Assembly (NCBI GenBank): GCA_043228905.1
Contig: JBHGNT010000045.1
Span: 1 to 64,000, forward strand
DNA: 64,000 nucleotides
Origin: Azolla caroliniana
Lineage: Eukaryota > Polypodiophyta
Reading direction: 5' to 3'
Below, one piece after another: positions 49,379 through 62,039 of this stretch; the first letter of the stretch is position 1; each line of letters begins with the position of its first letter. The notes below the pieces were generated by a model that saw nothing but the letters and a program-made list of their open reading frames with translations, did not search any database and was not told the DNA's origin. The translations under genes and the position numbers were made by a program.

Positions 49379-52300
49379 CATGTTTGAACACAAAAATCCG
49401 ATATTACACCAGCCAGGTATGAACATTTTCATTTACTCAAGGGCTCTTCTCAACTCACTCCTCAAATTTGCTAATTTCGTCATGTCTCTCGACCAGAGTT
49501 TCAAAATCTTGATTTTTTAATTCCATAGCATAGCTAGCGTTGTTAGCTTCGATACGCATGTTTGAACACAAAAATCCGATATGACACGAGCCAGGTATGA
49601 ACATTTTCATTTACTCAAGGGCTCTTCTCAACTCCCTCCTCAAATTTGGTAATTTCGTCATGTCTCTCGACCTGAGTTTCAAAATATTGATTTTTTAATT
49701 CCATATCATAGCTAGCATTGTTAGCTTCGATTGGCATGTTTGAACACAAAAATCCGATATTACACGAGCCAGGTATGAACATTTTCATTTACTCAAGGGC
49801 TCCTCTCAACTCCCTCCTCAAATTTGGTAATTTCGTCATGTCTCTCGACCAGAGTTTCAAAATCTTGATTTTTTAATTCCATAGCATAGCTAGCGTTGTT
49901 AGCTTCGATTCGCATGTTTGAACACAAAAATCCGATATTACACCAGCCAGGTATGAACATTTTCATTTACTCAAGGGGTCCTCTCAACTCACTACTCAAA
50001 TTTGGTAATTTCATCATGTCTGTTGACCAGAGTTTCAAAATCTTGATTTATTAAGTCCATATCATAGCTAGCGTTGTTAGCTTCGATTCGGATGTTTGAA
50101 CACAAACATCGGATATCACACGAGCCAGGTATGAACATTTTAATTTACTCAAGGGCTCCTCTCAACTCCCTCCTCATGTTTGCTAATTTCGTCATGTCTC
50201 TCGACTTGAGTTTCAAAATCTTGATTTTTTAATTCCATATCATAGCTAGCGTTGTTAGCTTCGATTCGCATGTTTGAACACAAAAATCCGATATCACACG
50301 AGCCAGGTATGAACATTTTAATTTACTCAAGGGCTTCTCTCAACTCCCTCCTCATGTTTGCTAATTTCGTCATGTCTCTCGACCAGAGTTTCAAAATATT
50401 GATTTTTTAATTCCATATCATAGCTAGCGTTGTTAGCTTCGATTCGCATGTTTGAACACAAAAATCCGATATCACACGAGCCAGGTATGAACATTTTAAT
50501 TTACTCAAGGGCTCCTCTCAACTCCCTCCTCAAATTTGGTAATTTCGTCATGTCTCTCGACCTAAGTTTCAAAATCTTGATTTTTTAATTCCATATCATA
50601 GCTAGCGTTGTTAGCTTCGATACGCATGTTTGAACACAAAAATCCGATATGACACGAGCCAGGTATGAACATTTTCATTTACTCAAGGGCTCTTCTCAAC
50701 TCCCTCCTCAAATTTGGTAATTTCGTCATGTCTCTCGACCTGAGTTTCAAAATATTGATTTTTTAATTCCATATCATAGCTAGCATTGTTAGCTTCGATT
50801 GGCATGTTTGAACACAAACATCGGATATCACACGAGCCAGGTATGAACATTTTAATTTACTCAAGGGCTTCTCTCAACTCCCTCCTGATGTTTGCTAATT
50901 TCGTCATGTCTCTCGACTTGAGTTTTAAAATCTTGATTTTTTAATTCCATATCATAGCTAGAATTGTTAGCTTCGATTCGCATGTTTGAACACAAAAATC
51001 CGATATGACACGAGCCAGGTATGAACATTTTCATTTACTCAAGGGCTCTTCTCAACTCACTCCTCAAATTTGGTAATTTCGTCATGTCTCTCAACCAGAG
51101 TTTCAAAATGTTGATTTTTTAATTCCATATCATAGCTAGCGTTGTTAGCTTCGATTCGCATGTTTGAACACAAAAATCCGATATTACACCAGCCAGGTAT
51201 GAACATTTTCATTTACTCAAGGGGTCCTCTCAACTCACTACTCATGTTTGCTAATTATTTCATGTCTCTCGACCTGAGTTTCAAAATCTTGATTTTTTAA
51301 TTCCATATCATAGCTAGCGTTGTTAGCTTCGATTCGCATGTTTGAACACGAAAATCCGATATCACACGAGCCAGGTATGAACATTTTAATTTACCTCCTG
51401 ACTCTTCTCAACTCACTCCTCAAATTTGGTAATTTCGTCATGTCTCTCGGATAGAGTTTTCAAAATATTGATTTTTTATTTCCATATCATAGCTAGCGTT
51501 GTTAGCTTCGATTCGCATGTTTGAACACAAAAATCCGATATCACACGAGCCAGGTATGAACATTTTAATTTACTCAAGGGCTTCTCTCAACTCCCTCCTC
51601 ATGTTTGCTAATTTCGTCATGTCTCTCGACCTGAGTTTCAAAATATTGATTTTTTAATTCCATAGCATAGCTAGCGTTGTTAGCTTCGATTCGCATGTTT
51701 GAACACAAAAATCCGATATCACACGAGCCAGGTATGAACATTTTCATTTACTCAAGGGCTCTTCTCAACTCACTCCTCAAATTTGCTAATTTCGTCATGT
51801 CTCTCGACCAGAGTTTCAAAATCTTGATTTTTTAATTCCATAGCATAGCTAGCGTTGTTAGCTTCGATTCGCATGTTTGAACACAAAAATCTGATATCAC
51901 ACGAGCCAGGTATGAACATTTTAATTTACTCAAGGGCTCCTCTCAACTCCCTCCTCATGTTTGCTAATTTCGTCATGTCTCTTGACCTGAGTTTCAAAAT
52001 CTTGATTTTTTAATTCCATATCATAGCTAGCGTTGCTAGCTTCGATTCGCATGTTTGAACACGAAAATCCGACATCACACGAGCCAGGTATGAACATTTT
52101 AATTTACCTCCTGACTCTTCTCAACTCACTCCTCAAATTTGGTAATTTCGTCATGTCTCTCGGATAGAGTTTTCAAAATATTGATTTTTTATTTCCATAT
52201 CATAGGTAGTTTTGTTAGCTTCGATTCGCATGTTTGAACACAAACATCGGATATCACACGAGCCAGGTATGAACATTTTAATTTACTCAAGGGCTCCTCT

Positions 52301-55300
52301 CAACTCCCTCCTCATGTTTGCTAATTTCGTCATGTCTCTCGACCTGTGTTTCAAAATCTTGATTTTTTAATTCCATATCATAGCTAGCGTTGCTAGCTTC
52401 GATTCGCATGTTTGAACACAAAAATCCGATAGTACACGAGCCAGGTATGAACATTTTCATTTACTCAAGGGCTCCTCTCAACTCCCTCCTCAAATTTGGT
52501 AATTTCGTCATGTCTCTCGACCTAAGTTTCAAAATCTTGATTTTTTAATTCCATATCATAGCTAGCGTTGTTAGCTTCGATACGCATGTTTGAACACAAA
52601 AATCCGATATCACACGAGCCAGGTATGAACATTTTCATTTACTCAAGGGCTCATCTCAACTCACTACTCAAATTTGGTAATTTCGTCATGTCTCTCGACC
52701 AGAGTTTCAAAATCTTGATTTTTTAAGTCCATATCATAGCTAGCGTTGTTAGCTTCGATTCGCATGTTTGAACACAAAAATCCGATAGTACACGAGCCAG
52801 GTATGAACATTTTCATTTACTCAAGGGCTCCTCTCAACTCCCTCCTCAAATTTGGTAATTTCGTCATGTCTCTCGACCTGAGTTTCAAAATCTTGATTTT
52901 TTAATTCCATATCATAGCTAGCGTTGTTAGCTTCGATACGCATGTTTGAACACAAAAATCCGATATGACACGAGCCAGGTATGAACATTTTCATTTACTC
53001 AAGGGCTCTTCTCAACTCCCTCCTCAAATTTGGTAATTTCGTCATGTCTCTCGACCTGAGTTTCAAAATATTGATTTTTTAATTCCATATCATAGCTAGC
53101 ATTGTTAGCTTCGATTGGCATGTTTGAACACAAAAATCCGATATTACACGAGCCAGGTATGAACATTTTCATTTACTCAAGGGCTCCTCTCAACTCCCTC
53201 CTCAAATTTGGTAATTTCGTCATGTCTCTCGACCAGAGTTTCAAAATCTTGATTTTTTAATTCCATAGCATAGCTAGCGTTGTTAGCTTCGATTCGCATG
53301 TTTGAACACAAAAATCCGATATTACACCAGCCAGGTATGAACATTTTCATTTACTCAAGGGGTCCTCTCAACTCACTACTCAAATTTGGTAATTTCATCA
53401 TGTCTCTTGACCAGAGTTTCAAAATCTTGATTTATTAAGTCCATATCATAGCTAGCGTTGTTAGCTTCGATTCGCATGTTTGAACACAAACATCGGATAT
53501 CACACGAGCCAGGTATGAACATTTTAATTTACTCAAGGGCTCCTCTCAACTCCCTCCTCATGTTTGCTAATTTCGTCATGTCTCTCGACCTGTGTTTCAA
53601 AATCTTGATTTTTTAATTCCATATCATAGCTAGCGTTGCTAGCTTCGATTCGCATGTTTGAACACAAAAATCCGATAGTACACGAGCTAGGTATGAACAT
53701 TTTCATTTACTCAAGGGCTCCTCTCAACTCCCTCCTCAAATTTGGTAATTTCGTCATGTCTCTCGACCTAAGTTTCAAAATCTTGATTTTTTAATTCCAT
53801 ATCATAGCTAGCGTTGTTAGCTTCGATACGCATGTTTGAACACAAAAATCCGATATGACACGAGCCAGGTATGAACATTTTCATTTACTCAAGGGCTCTT
53901 CTCAACTCCCTCCTCAAATTTGGTAATTTCGTCATGTCTCTCGACCTGAGTTTCAAAATATTGATTTTTTAATTCCATATCATAGCTAGCATTGTTAGCT
54001 TCGATTGGCATGTTTGAACACAAAAATCCGATATTACACGAGCCAGGTATGAACATTTTCATTTACTCAAGGGCTCCTCTCAACTCCCTCCTCAAATTTG
54101 GTAATTTCGTCATGTCTCTCGACCAGAGTTTCAAAATCTTGATTTTTTAATTCCATAGCATAGCTAGCGTTGTTAGCTTCGATTCGCATGTTTGAACACA
54201 AAAATCCGATATTACACCAGCCAGGTATGAACATTTTCATTTACTCAAGGGCTCTTCTCAACTCACTCCTCAAATTTGCTAATTTCGTCATGTCTCTCGA
54301 CCAGAGTTTCAAAATCTTGATTTTTTAATTCCATAGCATAGCTAGCGTTGTTAGCTTCGATACGCATGTTTGAACACAAAAATCCGATATGACACGAGCC
54401 AGGTATGAACATTTTCATTTACTCAAGGGCTCTTCTCAACTCCCTCCTCAAATTTGGTAATTTCGTCATGTCTCTCGACCTGAGTTTCAAAATATTGATT
54501 TTTTAATTCCATATCATAGCTAGCATTGTTAGCTTCGATTGGCATGTTTGAACACAAAAATCCGATATTACACGAGCCAGGTATGAACATTTTCATTTAC
54601 TCAAGGGCTCCTCTCAACTCCCTCCTCAAATTTGGTAATTTCGTCATGTCTCTCGACCAGAGTTTCAAAATCTTGATTTTTTAATTCCATAGCATAGCTA
54701 GCGTTGTTAGCTTCGATTCGCATGTTTGAACACAAAAATCCGATATTACACCAGCCAGGTATGAACATTTTCATTTACTCAAGGGGTCCTCTCAACTCAC
54801 TACTCAAATTTGGTAATTTCATCATGTCTGTTGACCAGAGTTTCAAAATCTTGATTTATTAAGTCCATATCATAGCTAGCGTTGTTAGCTTCGATTCGGA
54901 TGTTTGAACACAAACATCGGATATCACACGAGCCAGGTATGAACATTTTAATTTACTCAAGGGCTCCTCTCAACTCCCTCCTCATGTTTGCTAATTTCGT
55001 CATGTCTCTCGACTTGAGTTTCAAAATCTTGATTTTTTAATTCCATATCATAGCTAGCGTTGTTAGCTTCGATTCGCATGTTTGAACACAAAAATCCGAT
55101 ATCACACGAGCCAGGTATGAACATTTTAATTTACTCAAGGGCTTCTCTCAACTCCCTCCTCATGTTTGCTAATTTCGTCATGTCTCTCGACCAGAGTTTC
55201 AAAATATTGATTTTTTAATTCCATATCATAGCTAGCGTTGTTAGCTTCGATTCGCATGTTTGAACACAAAAATCCGATATCACACGAGCCAGGTATGAAC

Positions 55301-58300
55301 ATTTTAATTTACTCAAGGGCTCCTCTCAACTCCCTCCTCAAATTTGGTAATTTCGTCATGTCTCTCGACCTAAGTTTCAAAATCTTGATTTTTTAATTCC
55401 ATATCATAGCTAGCGTTGTTAGCTTCGATACGCATGTTTGAACACAAAAATCCGATATGACACGAGCCAGGTATGAACATTTTCATTTACTCAAGGGCTC
55501 TTCTCAACTCCCTCCTCAAATTTGGTAATTTCGTCATGTCTCTCGACCTGAGTTTCAAAATATTGATTTTTTAATTCCATATCATAGCTAGCATTGTTAG
55601 CTTCGATTGGCATGTTTGAACACAAACATCGGATATCACACGAGCCAGGTATGAACATTTTAATTTACTCAAGGGCTTCTCTCAACTCCCTCCTGATGTT
55701 TGCTAATTTCGTCATGTCTCTCGACTTGAGTTTTAAAATCTTGATTTTTTAATTCCATATCATAGCTAGAATTGTTAGCTTCGATTCGCATGTTTGAACA
55801 CAAAAATCCGATATGACACGAGCCAGGTATGAACATTTTCATTTACTCAAGGGCTCTTCTCAACTCACTCCTCAAATTTGGTAATTTCGTCATGTCTCTC
55901 AACCAGAGTTTCAAAATGTTGATTTTTTAATTCCATATCATAGCTAGCGTTGTTAGCTTCGATTCGCATGTTTGAACACAAAAATCCGATATTACACCAG
56001 CCAGGTATGAACATTTTCATTTACTCAAGGGGTCCTCTCAACTCACTACTCATGTTTGCTAATTATTTCATGTCTCTCGACCTGAGTTTCAAAATCTTGA
56101 TTTTTTAATTCCATATCATAGCTAGCGTTGTTAGCTTCGATTCGCATGTTTGAACACGAAAATCCGATATCACACGAGCCAGGTATGAACATTTTAATTT
56201 ACCTCCTGACTCTTCTCAACTCACTCCTCAAATTTGGTAATTTCGTCATGTCTCTCGGATAGAGTTTTCAAAATATTGATTTTTTATTTCCATATCATAG
56301 CTAGCGTTGTTAGCTTCGATTCGCATGTTTGAACACAAAAATCCGATATCACACGAGCCAGGTATGAACATTTTAATTTACTCAAGGGCTTCTCTCAACT
56401 CCCTCCTCATGTTTGCTAATTTCGTCATGTCTCTCGACCTGAGTTTCAAAATATTGATTTTTTAATTCCATAGCATAGCTAGCGTTGTTAGCTTCGATTC
56501 GCATGTTTGAACACAAAAATCCGATATCACACGAGCCAGGTATGAACATTTTCATTTACTCAAGGGCTCTTCTCAACTCACTCCTCAAATTTGCTAATTT
56601 CGTCATGTCTCTCGACCAGAGTTTCAAAATCTTGATTTTTTAATTCCATAGCATAGCTAGCGTTGTTAGCTTCGATTCGCATGTTTGAACACAAAAATCT
56701 GATATCACACGAGCCAGGTATGAACATTTTAATTTACTCAAGGGCTCCTCTCAACTCCCTCCTCATGTTTGCTAATTTCGTCATGTCTCTTGACCTGAGT
56801 TTCAAAATCTTGATTTTTTAATTCCATATCATAGCTAGCGTTGCTAGCTTCGATTCGCATGTTTGAACACGAAAATCCGACATCACACGAGCCAGGTATG
56901 AACATTTTAATTTACCTCCTGACTCTTCTCAACTCACTCCTCAAATTTGGTAATTTCGTCATGTCTCTCGGATAGAGTTTTCAAAATATTGATTTTTTAT
57001 TTCCATATCATAGGTAGTTTTGTTAGCTTCGATTCGCATGTTTGAACACAAACATCGGATATCACACGAGCCAGGTATGAACATTTTAATTTACTCAAGG
57101 GCTCCTCTCAACTCCCTCCTCATGTTTGCTAATTTCGTCATGTCTCTCGACCTGTGTTTCAAAATCTTGATTTTTTAATTCCATATCATAGCTAGCGTTG
57201 CTAGCTTCGATTCGCATGTTTGAACACAAAAATCCGATAGTACACGAGCCAGGTATGAACATTTTCATTTACTCAAGGGCTCCTCTCAACTCCCTCCTCA
57301 AATTTGGTAATTTCGTCATGTCTCTCGACCTAAGTTTCAAAATCTTGATTTTTTAATTCCATATCATAGCTAGCGTTGTTAGCTTCGATACGCATGTTTG
57401 AACACAAAAATCCGATATCACACGAGCCAGGTATGAACATTTTCATTTACTCAAGGGCTCATCTCAACTCACTACTCAAATTTGGTAATTTCGTCATGTC
57501 TCTCGACCAGAGTTTCAAAATCTTGATTTTTTAAGTCCATATCATAGCTAGCGTTGTTAGCTTCGATTCGCATGTTTGAACACAAAAATCCGATAGTACA
57601 CGAGCCAGGTATGAACATTTTCATTTACTCAAGGGCTCCTCTCAACTCCCTCCTCAAATTTGGTAATTTCGTCATGTCTCTCGACCTGAGTTTCAAAATC
57701 TTGATTTTTTAATTCCATATCATAGCTAGCGTTGTTAGCTTCGATACGCATGTTTGAACACAAAAATCCGATATGACACGAGCCAGGTATGAACATTTTC
57801 ATTTACTCAAGGGCTCTTCTCAACTCCCTCCTCAAATTTGGTAATTTCGTCATGTCTCTCGACCTGAGTTTCAAAATATTGATTTTTTAATTCCATATCA
57901 TAGCTAGCATTGTTAGCTTCGATTGGCATGTTTGAACACAAAAATCCGATATTACACGAGCCAGGTATGAACATTTTCATTTACTCAAGGGCTCCTCTCA
58001 ACTCCCTCCTCAAATTTGGTAATTTCGTCATGTCTCTCGACCAGAGTTTCAAAATCTTGATTTTTTAATTCCATAGCATAGCTAGCGTTGTTAGCTTCGA
58101 TTCGCATGTTTGAACACAAAAATCCGATATTACACCAGCCAGGTATGAACATTTTCATTTACTCAAGGGGTCCTCTCAACTCACTACTCAAATTTGGTAA
58201 TTTCATCATGTCTCTTGACCAGAGTTTCAAAATCTTGATTTATTAAGTCCATATCATAGCTAGCGTTGTTAGCTTCGATTCGCATGTTTGAACACAAACA

Positions 58301-58392
58301 TCGGATATCACACGAGCCAGGTATGAACATTTTAATTTACTCAAGGGCTCCTCTCAACTCCCTCCTCATGTTTGCTAATTTCGTCATGTCTC
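48649..58392. repeat. 27-monomer HOR, 4808 bp, two apparently identical copies
   Basis: Copies span about 48649-53456 and 53457-58264, and the match continues to about 58392. Rare markers at exact 4808-bp spacing are gagctagg (48876/53684), tgttgacc (50021/54829), attcggatg (near 50086/54894), ctagaattg (near 50960/55768), ctctcaacc (near 51089/55897), aaatgttg (near 51106/55914), aattatttc (near 51253/56061), cgacatcac (near 52070/56878) and the perfect dyads. I compared the copies line by line and saw no difference. The length is 27 x 178 + 2, from four-T tracts at 51457 and 52170. The left junction is in the agctagcg/ggtagttt region of a monomer. Confidence 0.93.
49021..49900. repeat. Nested 3-monomer repeat, 534 bp
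   Basis: The gatacgcatg/gatatgac monomer at about 49018 recurs at 49552 (534 bp = 3 x 178), followed by the same gattggcatg and atagcatag/caccagcc monomers. The arrangement is copied again 4808 bp downstream, so it came before that duplication. Confidence 0.75.
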
Positions 58393-60830
58393 TCGACTTG
58401 AGTTTCAAAATCTTGATTTTTTAATTCCATATCATAGCTAGCGTTGTTAGCTTCGATTCGCATGTTTGAACACAAAAATCCGATATCACACGAGCCAGGT
58501 ATGAACATTTTAATTTACTCAAGGGCTTCTCTCAACTCCCTCCTCATGTTTGCTAATTTCGTCATGTGTCTCGACCTGAGTTTCAAAATATTGATTTTTT
58601 AATTCCATATCATAGCTAGCGTTGTTAGCTTCGATTCGCATGTTTGAACACAAAAATCCGATATCACACGAGCCAGGTATGAACATTTTCATTTACTCAA
58701 GGGCTCTTCTCAACTCACTCCTCAAATTTGCTAATTTCGTCATGTCTCTCGACCAGAGTTTGAAAATCTTGATTTTTTAATTCCATAGCATAGCTAGCGT
58801 TGTTAGCTTCGATTCGCATGTTTGAACACAAAAATCTGATATCACACGAGCCAGGTATGAACATTTTAATTTACTCAAGGGCTTCTCTCAACTCCCTCCT
58901 CAAATTTGGTAATTTCGTCATGTCTCTCGGATAGAGTTTTCAAAATATTGATTTTTTATTTCCATATCATAGGTAGTTTTGTTAGCTTCGATTCGCATGT
59001 TTGAACACAAACATCGGATATCACACGAGCCAGGTATGAACATTTTAATTTACTCAAGGGCTCCTCTCAACTCCCTCCTCATGTTTGCTAATTTCGTCAT
59101 GTCTCTCGACCTGTGTTTCAAAATCTTGATTTTTTAATTCCATATCATAGCTAGCGTTGCTAGCTTCGATTCGCATGTTTGAACACAAAAATCCGATAGT
59201 ACACGAGCCAGGTATGAACATTTTCATTTACTCAAGGGCTCCTCTCAACTCCCTCCTCAAATTTGGTAATTTCGTCATGTCTCTCGACCTAAGTTTCAAA
59301 ATCTTGATTTTTTAATTCCATATCATAGCTAGCGTTGTTAGCTTCGATACGCATGTTTGAACACAAAAATCCGATATCACACGAGCCAGGTATGAACATT
59401 TTCATTTACTCAAGGGCTCATCTCAACTCACTACTCAAATTTGGTAATTTCGTCATGTCTCTCGACCAGAGTTTCAAAATCTTGATTTTTTAAGTCCATA
59501 TCATAGCTAGCGTTGTTAGCTTCGATTCGCATGTTTGAACACAAAAATCCGATAGTACACGAGCCAGGTATGAACATTTTCATTTACTCAAGGGCTCCTC
59601 TCAACTCCCTCCTCAAATTTGGTAATTTCGTCATGTCTCTCGACCTGAGTTTCAAAATCTTGATTTTTTAATTCCATATCATAGCTAGCGTTGTTAGCTT
59701 CGATACGCATGTTTGAACACAAAAATCCGATATGACACGAGCCAGGTATGAACATTTTCATTTACTCAAGGGCTCTTCTCAACTCCCTCCTCAAATTTGG
59801 TAATTTCGTCATGTCTCTCGACCTGAGTTTCAAAATATTGATTTTTTAATTCCATATCATAGCTAGCATTGTTAGCTTCGATTGGCATGTTTGAACACAA
59901 AAATCCGATATTACACGAGCCAGGTATGAACATTTTCATTTACTCAAGGGCTCCTCTCAACTCCCTCCTCAAATTTGGTAATTTCGTCATGTCTCTCGAC
60001 CAGAGTTTCAAAATCTTGATTTTTTAATTCCATAGCATAGCTAGCGTTGTTAGCTTCGATTCGCATGTTTGAACACAAAAATCCGATATTACACCAGCCA
60101 GGTATGAACATTTTCATTTACTCAAGGGGTCCTCTCAACTCACTACTCAAATTTGGTAATTTCATCATGTCTCTTGACCAGAGTTTCAAAATCTTGATTT
60201 ATTAAGTCCATATCATAGCTAGCGTTGTTAGCTTCGATTCGCATGTTTGAACACAAACATCGGATATCACACGAGCCAGGTATGAACATTTTAATTTACT
60301 CAAGGGCTCCTCTCAACTCCCTCCTCATGTTTGCTAATTTCGTCATGTCTCTCGACTTGAGTTTCAAAATCTTGATTTTTTAATTCCATATCATAGCTAG
60401 CGTTGTTAGCTTCGATTCGCATGTTTGAACACAAAAATCCGATATCACACGAGCCAGGTATGAACATTTTAATTTACTCAAGGGCTTCTCTCAACTCCCT
60501 CCTCATGTTTGCTAATTTCGTCATGTGTCTCGACCTGAGTTTCAAAATATTGATTTTTTAATTCCATATCATAGCTAGCGTTGTTAGCTTCGATTCGCAT
60601 GTTTGAACACAAAAATCCGATATCACACGAGCCAGGTATGAACATTTTCATTTACTCAAGGGCTCTTCTCAACTCACTCCTCAAATTTGCTAATTTCGTC
60701 ATGTCTCTCGACCAGAGTTTGAAAATCTTGATTTTTTAATTCCATAGCATAGCTAGCGTTGTTAGCTTCGATTCGCATGTTTGAACACAAAAATCTGATA
60801 TCACACGAGCCAGGTATGAACATTTTAATT
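56945..60830. repeat. 11-monomer HOR, 1959 bp, two copies
   Basis: gatag at 56971 recurs at 58930, the gctagcgttgctagc dyad at 57190 recurs at 59149, and gtttgaaaatc near 58760 recurs near 60719; all offsets are 1959 bp (11 x 178 + 1). Copies are about 56945-58903 and 58904-60830. The first overlaps the end of the 27-mer. At the second copy's left boundary an aagggcttctctc/ccctcc monomer half is joined to a cggatag half (about 58880-58930), a mosaic not seen elsewhere. Confidence 0.88.
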
Positions 60831-62021
60831 TACTCAAGGGCTCCTCTCAACTCCCTCCTCATGTTTGCTAATTTTGTCATGTCTCTTGACCTGAGTTTCA
60901 AAATCTTGATTTTTTAATTCCATATCATAGCTAGCGTTGTTAGCTTCGATTGGCATGTTTGAACACGAAAATCCGATATCACACCAGCCAGGTATGAACA
61001 TTTTCATTTACTCAAGGGGTCCTCTCAACTCACTACTCATGTTTGCTAATTATTTCATGTCTCTCGACCTGAGTTTCAAAACTTGATTTTTTAATTCCAT
61101 ATCATAGCTAGCGTTGTTAGCTTCGATTCGCATGTTTGAACACGAAAATCCGATATCACACGAGCCAGGTATGAACATTTTAATTTACCTCCTGACTCTT
61201 CTCAACTCACTCCTCAAATTTGGTAATTTCGTCATGTCTCTCGGATAGAGTTTTCAAAATATTGATTTTTTATTTCCATATCATAGGTAGTTTTGTTAGC
61301 TTCGATTCGCATGTTTGAACACAAACATCGGATATCACACGAGCCAGGTATGAACATTTTAATTTACTCAAGGGCTCCTCTCAACTCCCTCCTCATGTTT
61401 GCTAATTTCGTCATGTCTCTCGACCTGTGTTTCAAAATCTTGATTTTTTAATTCCATATCATAGCTAGCGTTGCTAGCTTCGATTCGCATGTTTGAACAC
61501 AAAAATCCGATAGTACACGAGCCAGGTATGAACATTTTCATTTACTCAAGGGCTCCTCTCAACTCCCTCCTCAAATTTGGTAATTTCGTCATGTCTCTCG
61601 ACCTAAGTTTCAAAATCTTGATTTTTTAATTCCATATCATAGCTAGCGTTGTTAGCTTCGATACGCATGTTTGAACACAAAAATCCGATATGACACGAGC
61701 CAGGTATGAACATTTTCATTTACTCAAGGGCTCTTCTCAACTCCCTCCTCAAATTTGGTAATTTCGTCATGTCTCTCGACCTGAGTTTCAAAATATTGAT
61801 TTTTTAATTCCATATCATAGCTAGCATTGTTAGCTTCGATTGGCATGTTTGAACACAAAAATCCGATATTACACGAGCCAGGTATGAACATTTTCATTTA
61901 CTCAAGGGCTCCTCTCAACTCCCTCCTCAAATTTGGTAATTTCGTCATGTCTCTCGACCAGAGTTTCAAAATCTTGATTTTTTAATTCCATAGCATAGCT
62001 AGCGTTGTTAGCTTCGATTGG
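59800..62021. repeat. 2.2-kb segment duplicated at 12643-bp offset (right copy)
   Basis: This is the partner of 47157-49378, identified by caaaacttg at 61077, aattatttc near 61049 and the dyad at 61463. It differs by attgatt rather than attaatt near 60549 and gagccagg rather than gagctagg near 61519. It ends where attcgcatg becomes attggcatg (about 62019). Confidence 0.85.
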
Positions 62022-62039
62022 CATGTTTGAACACAAAAA

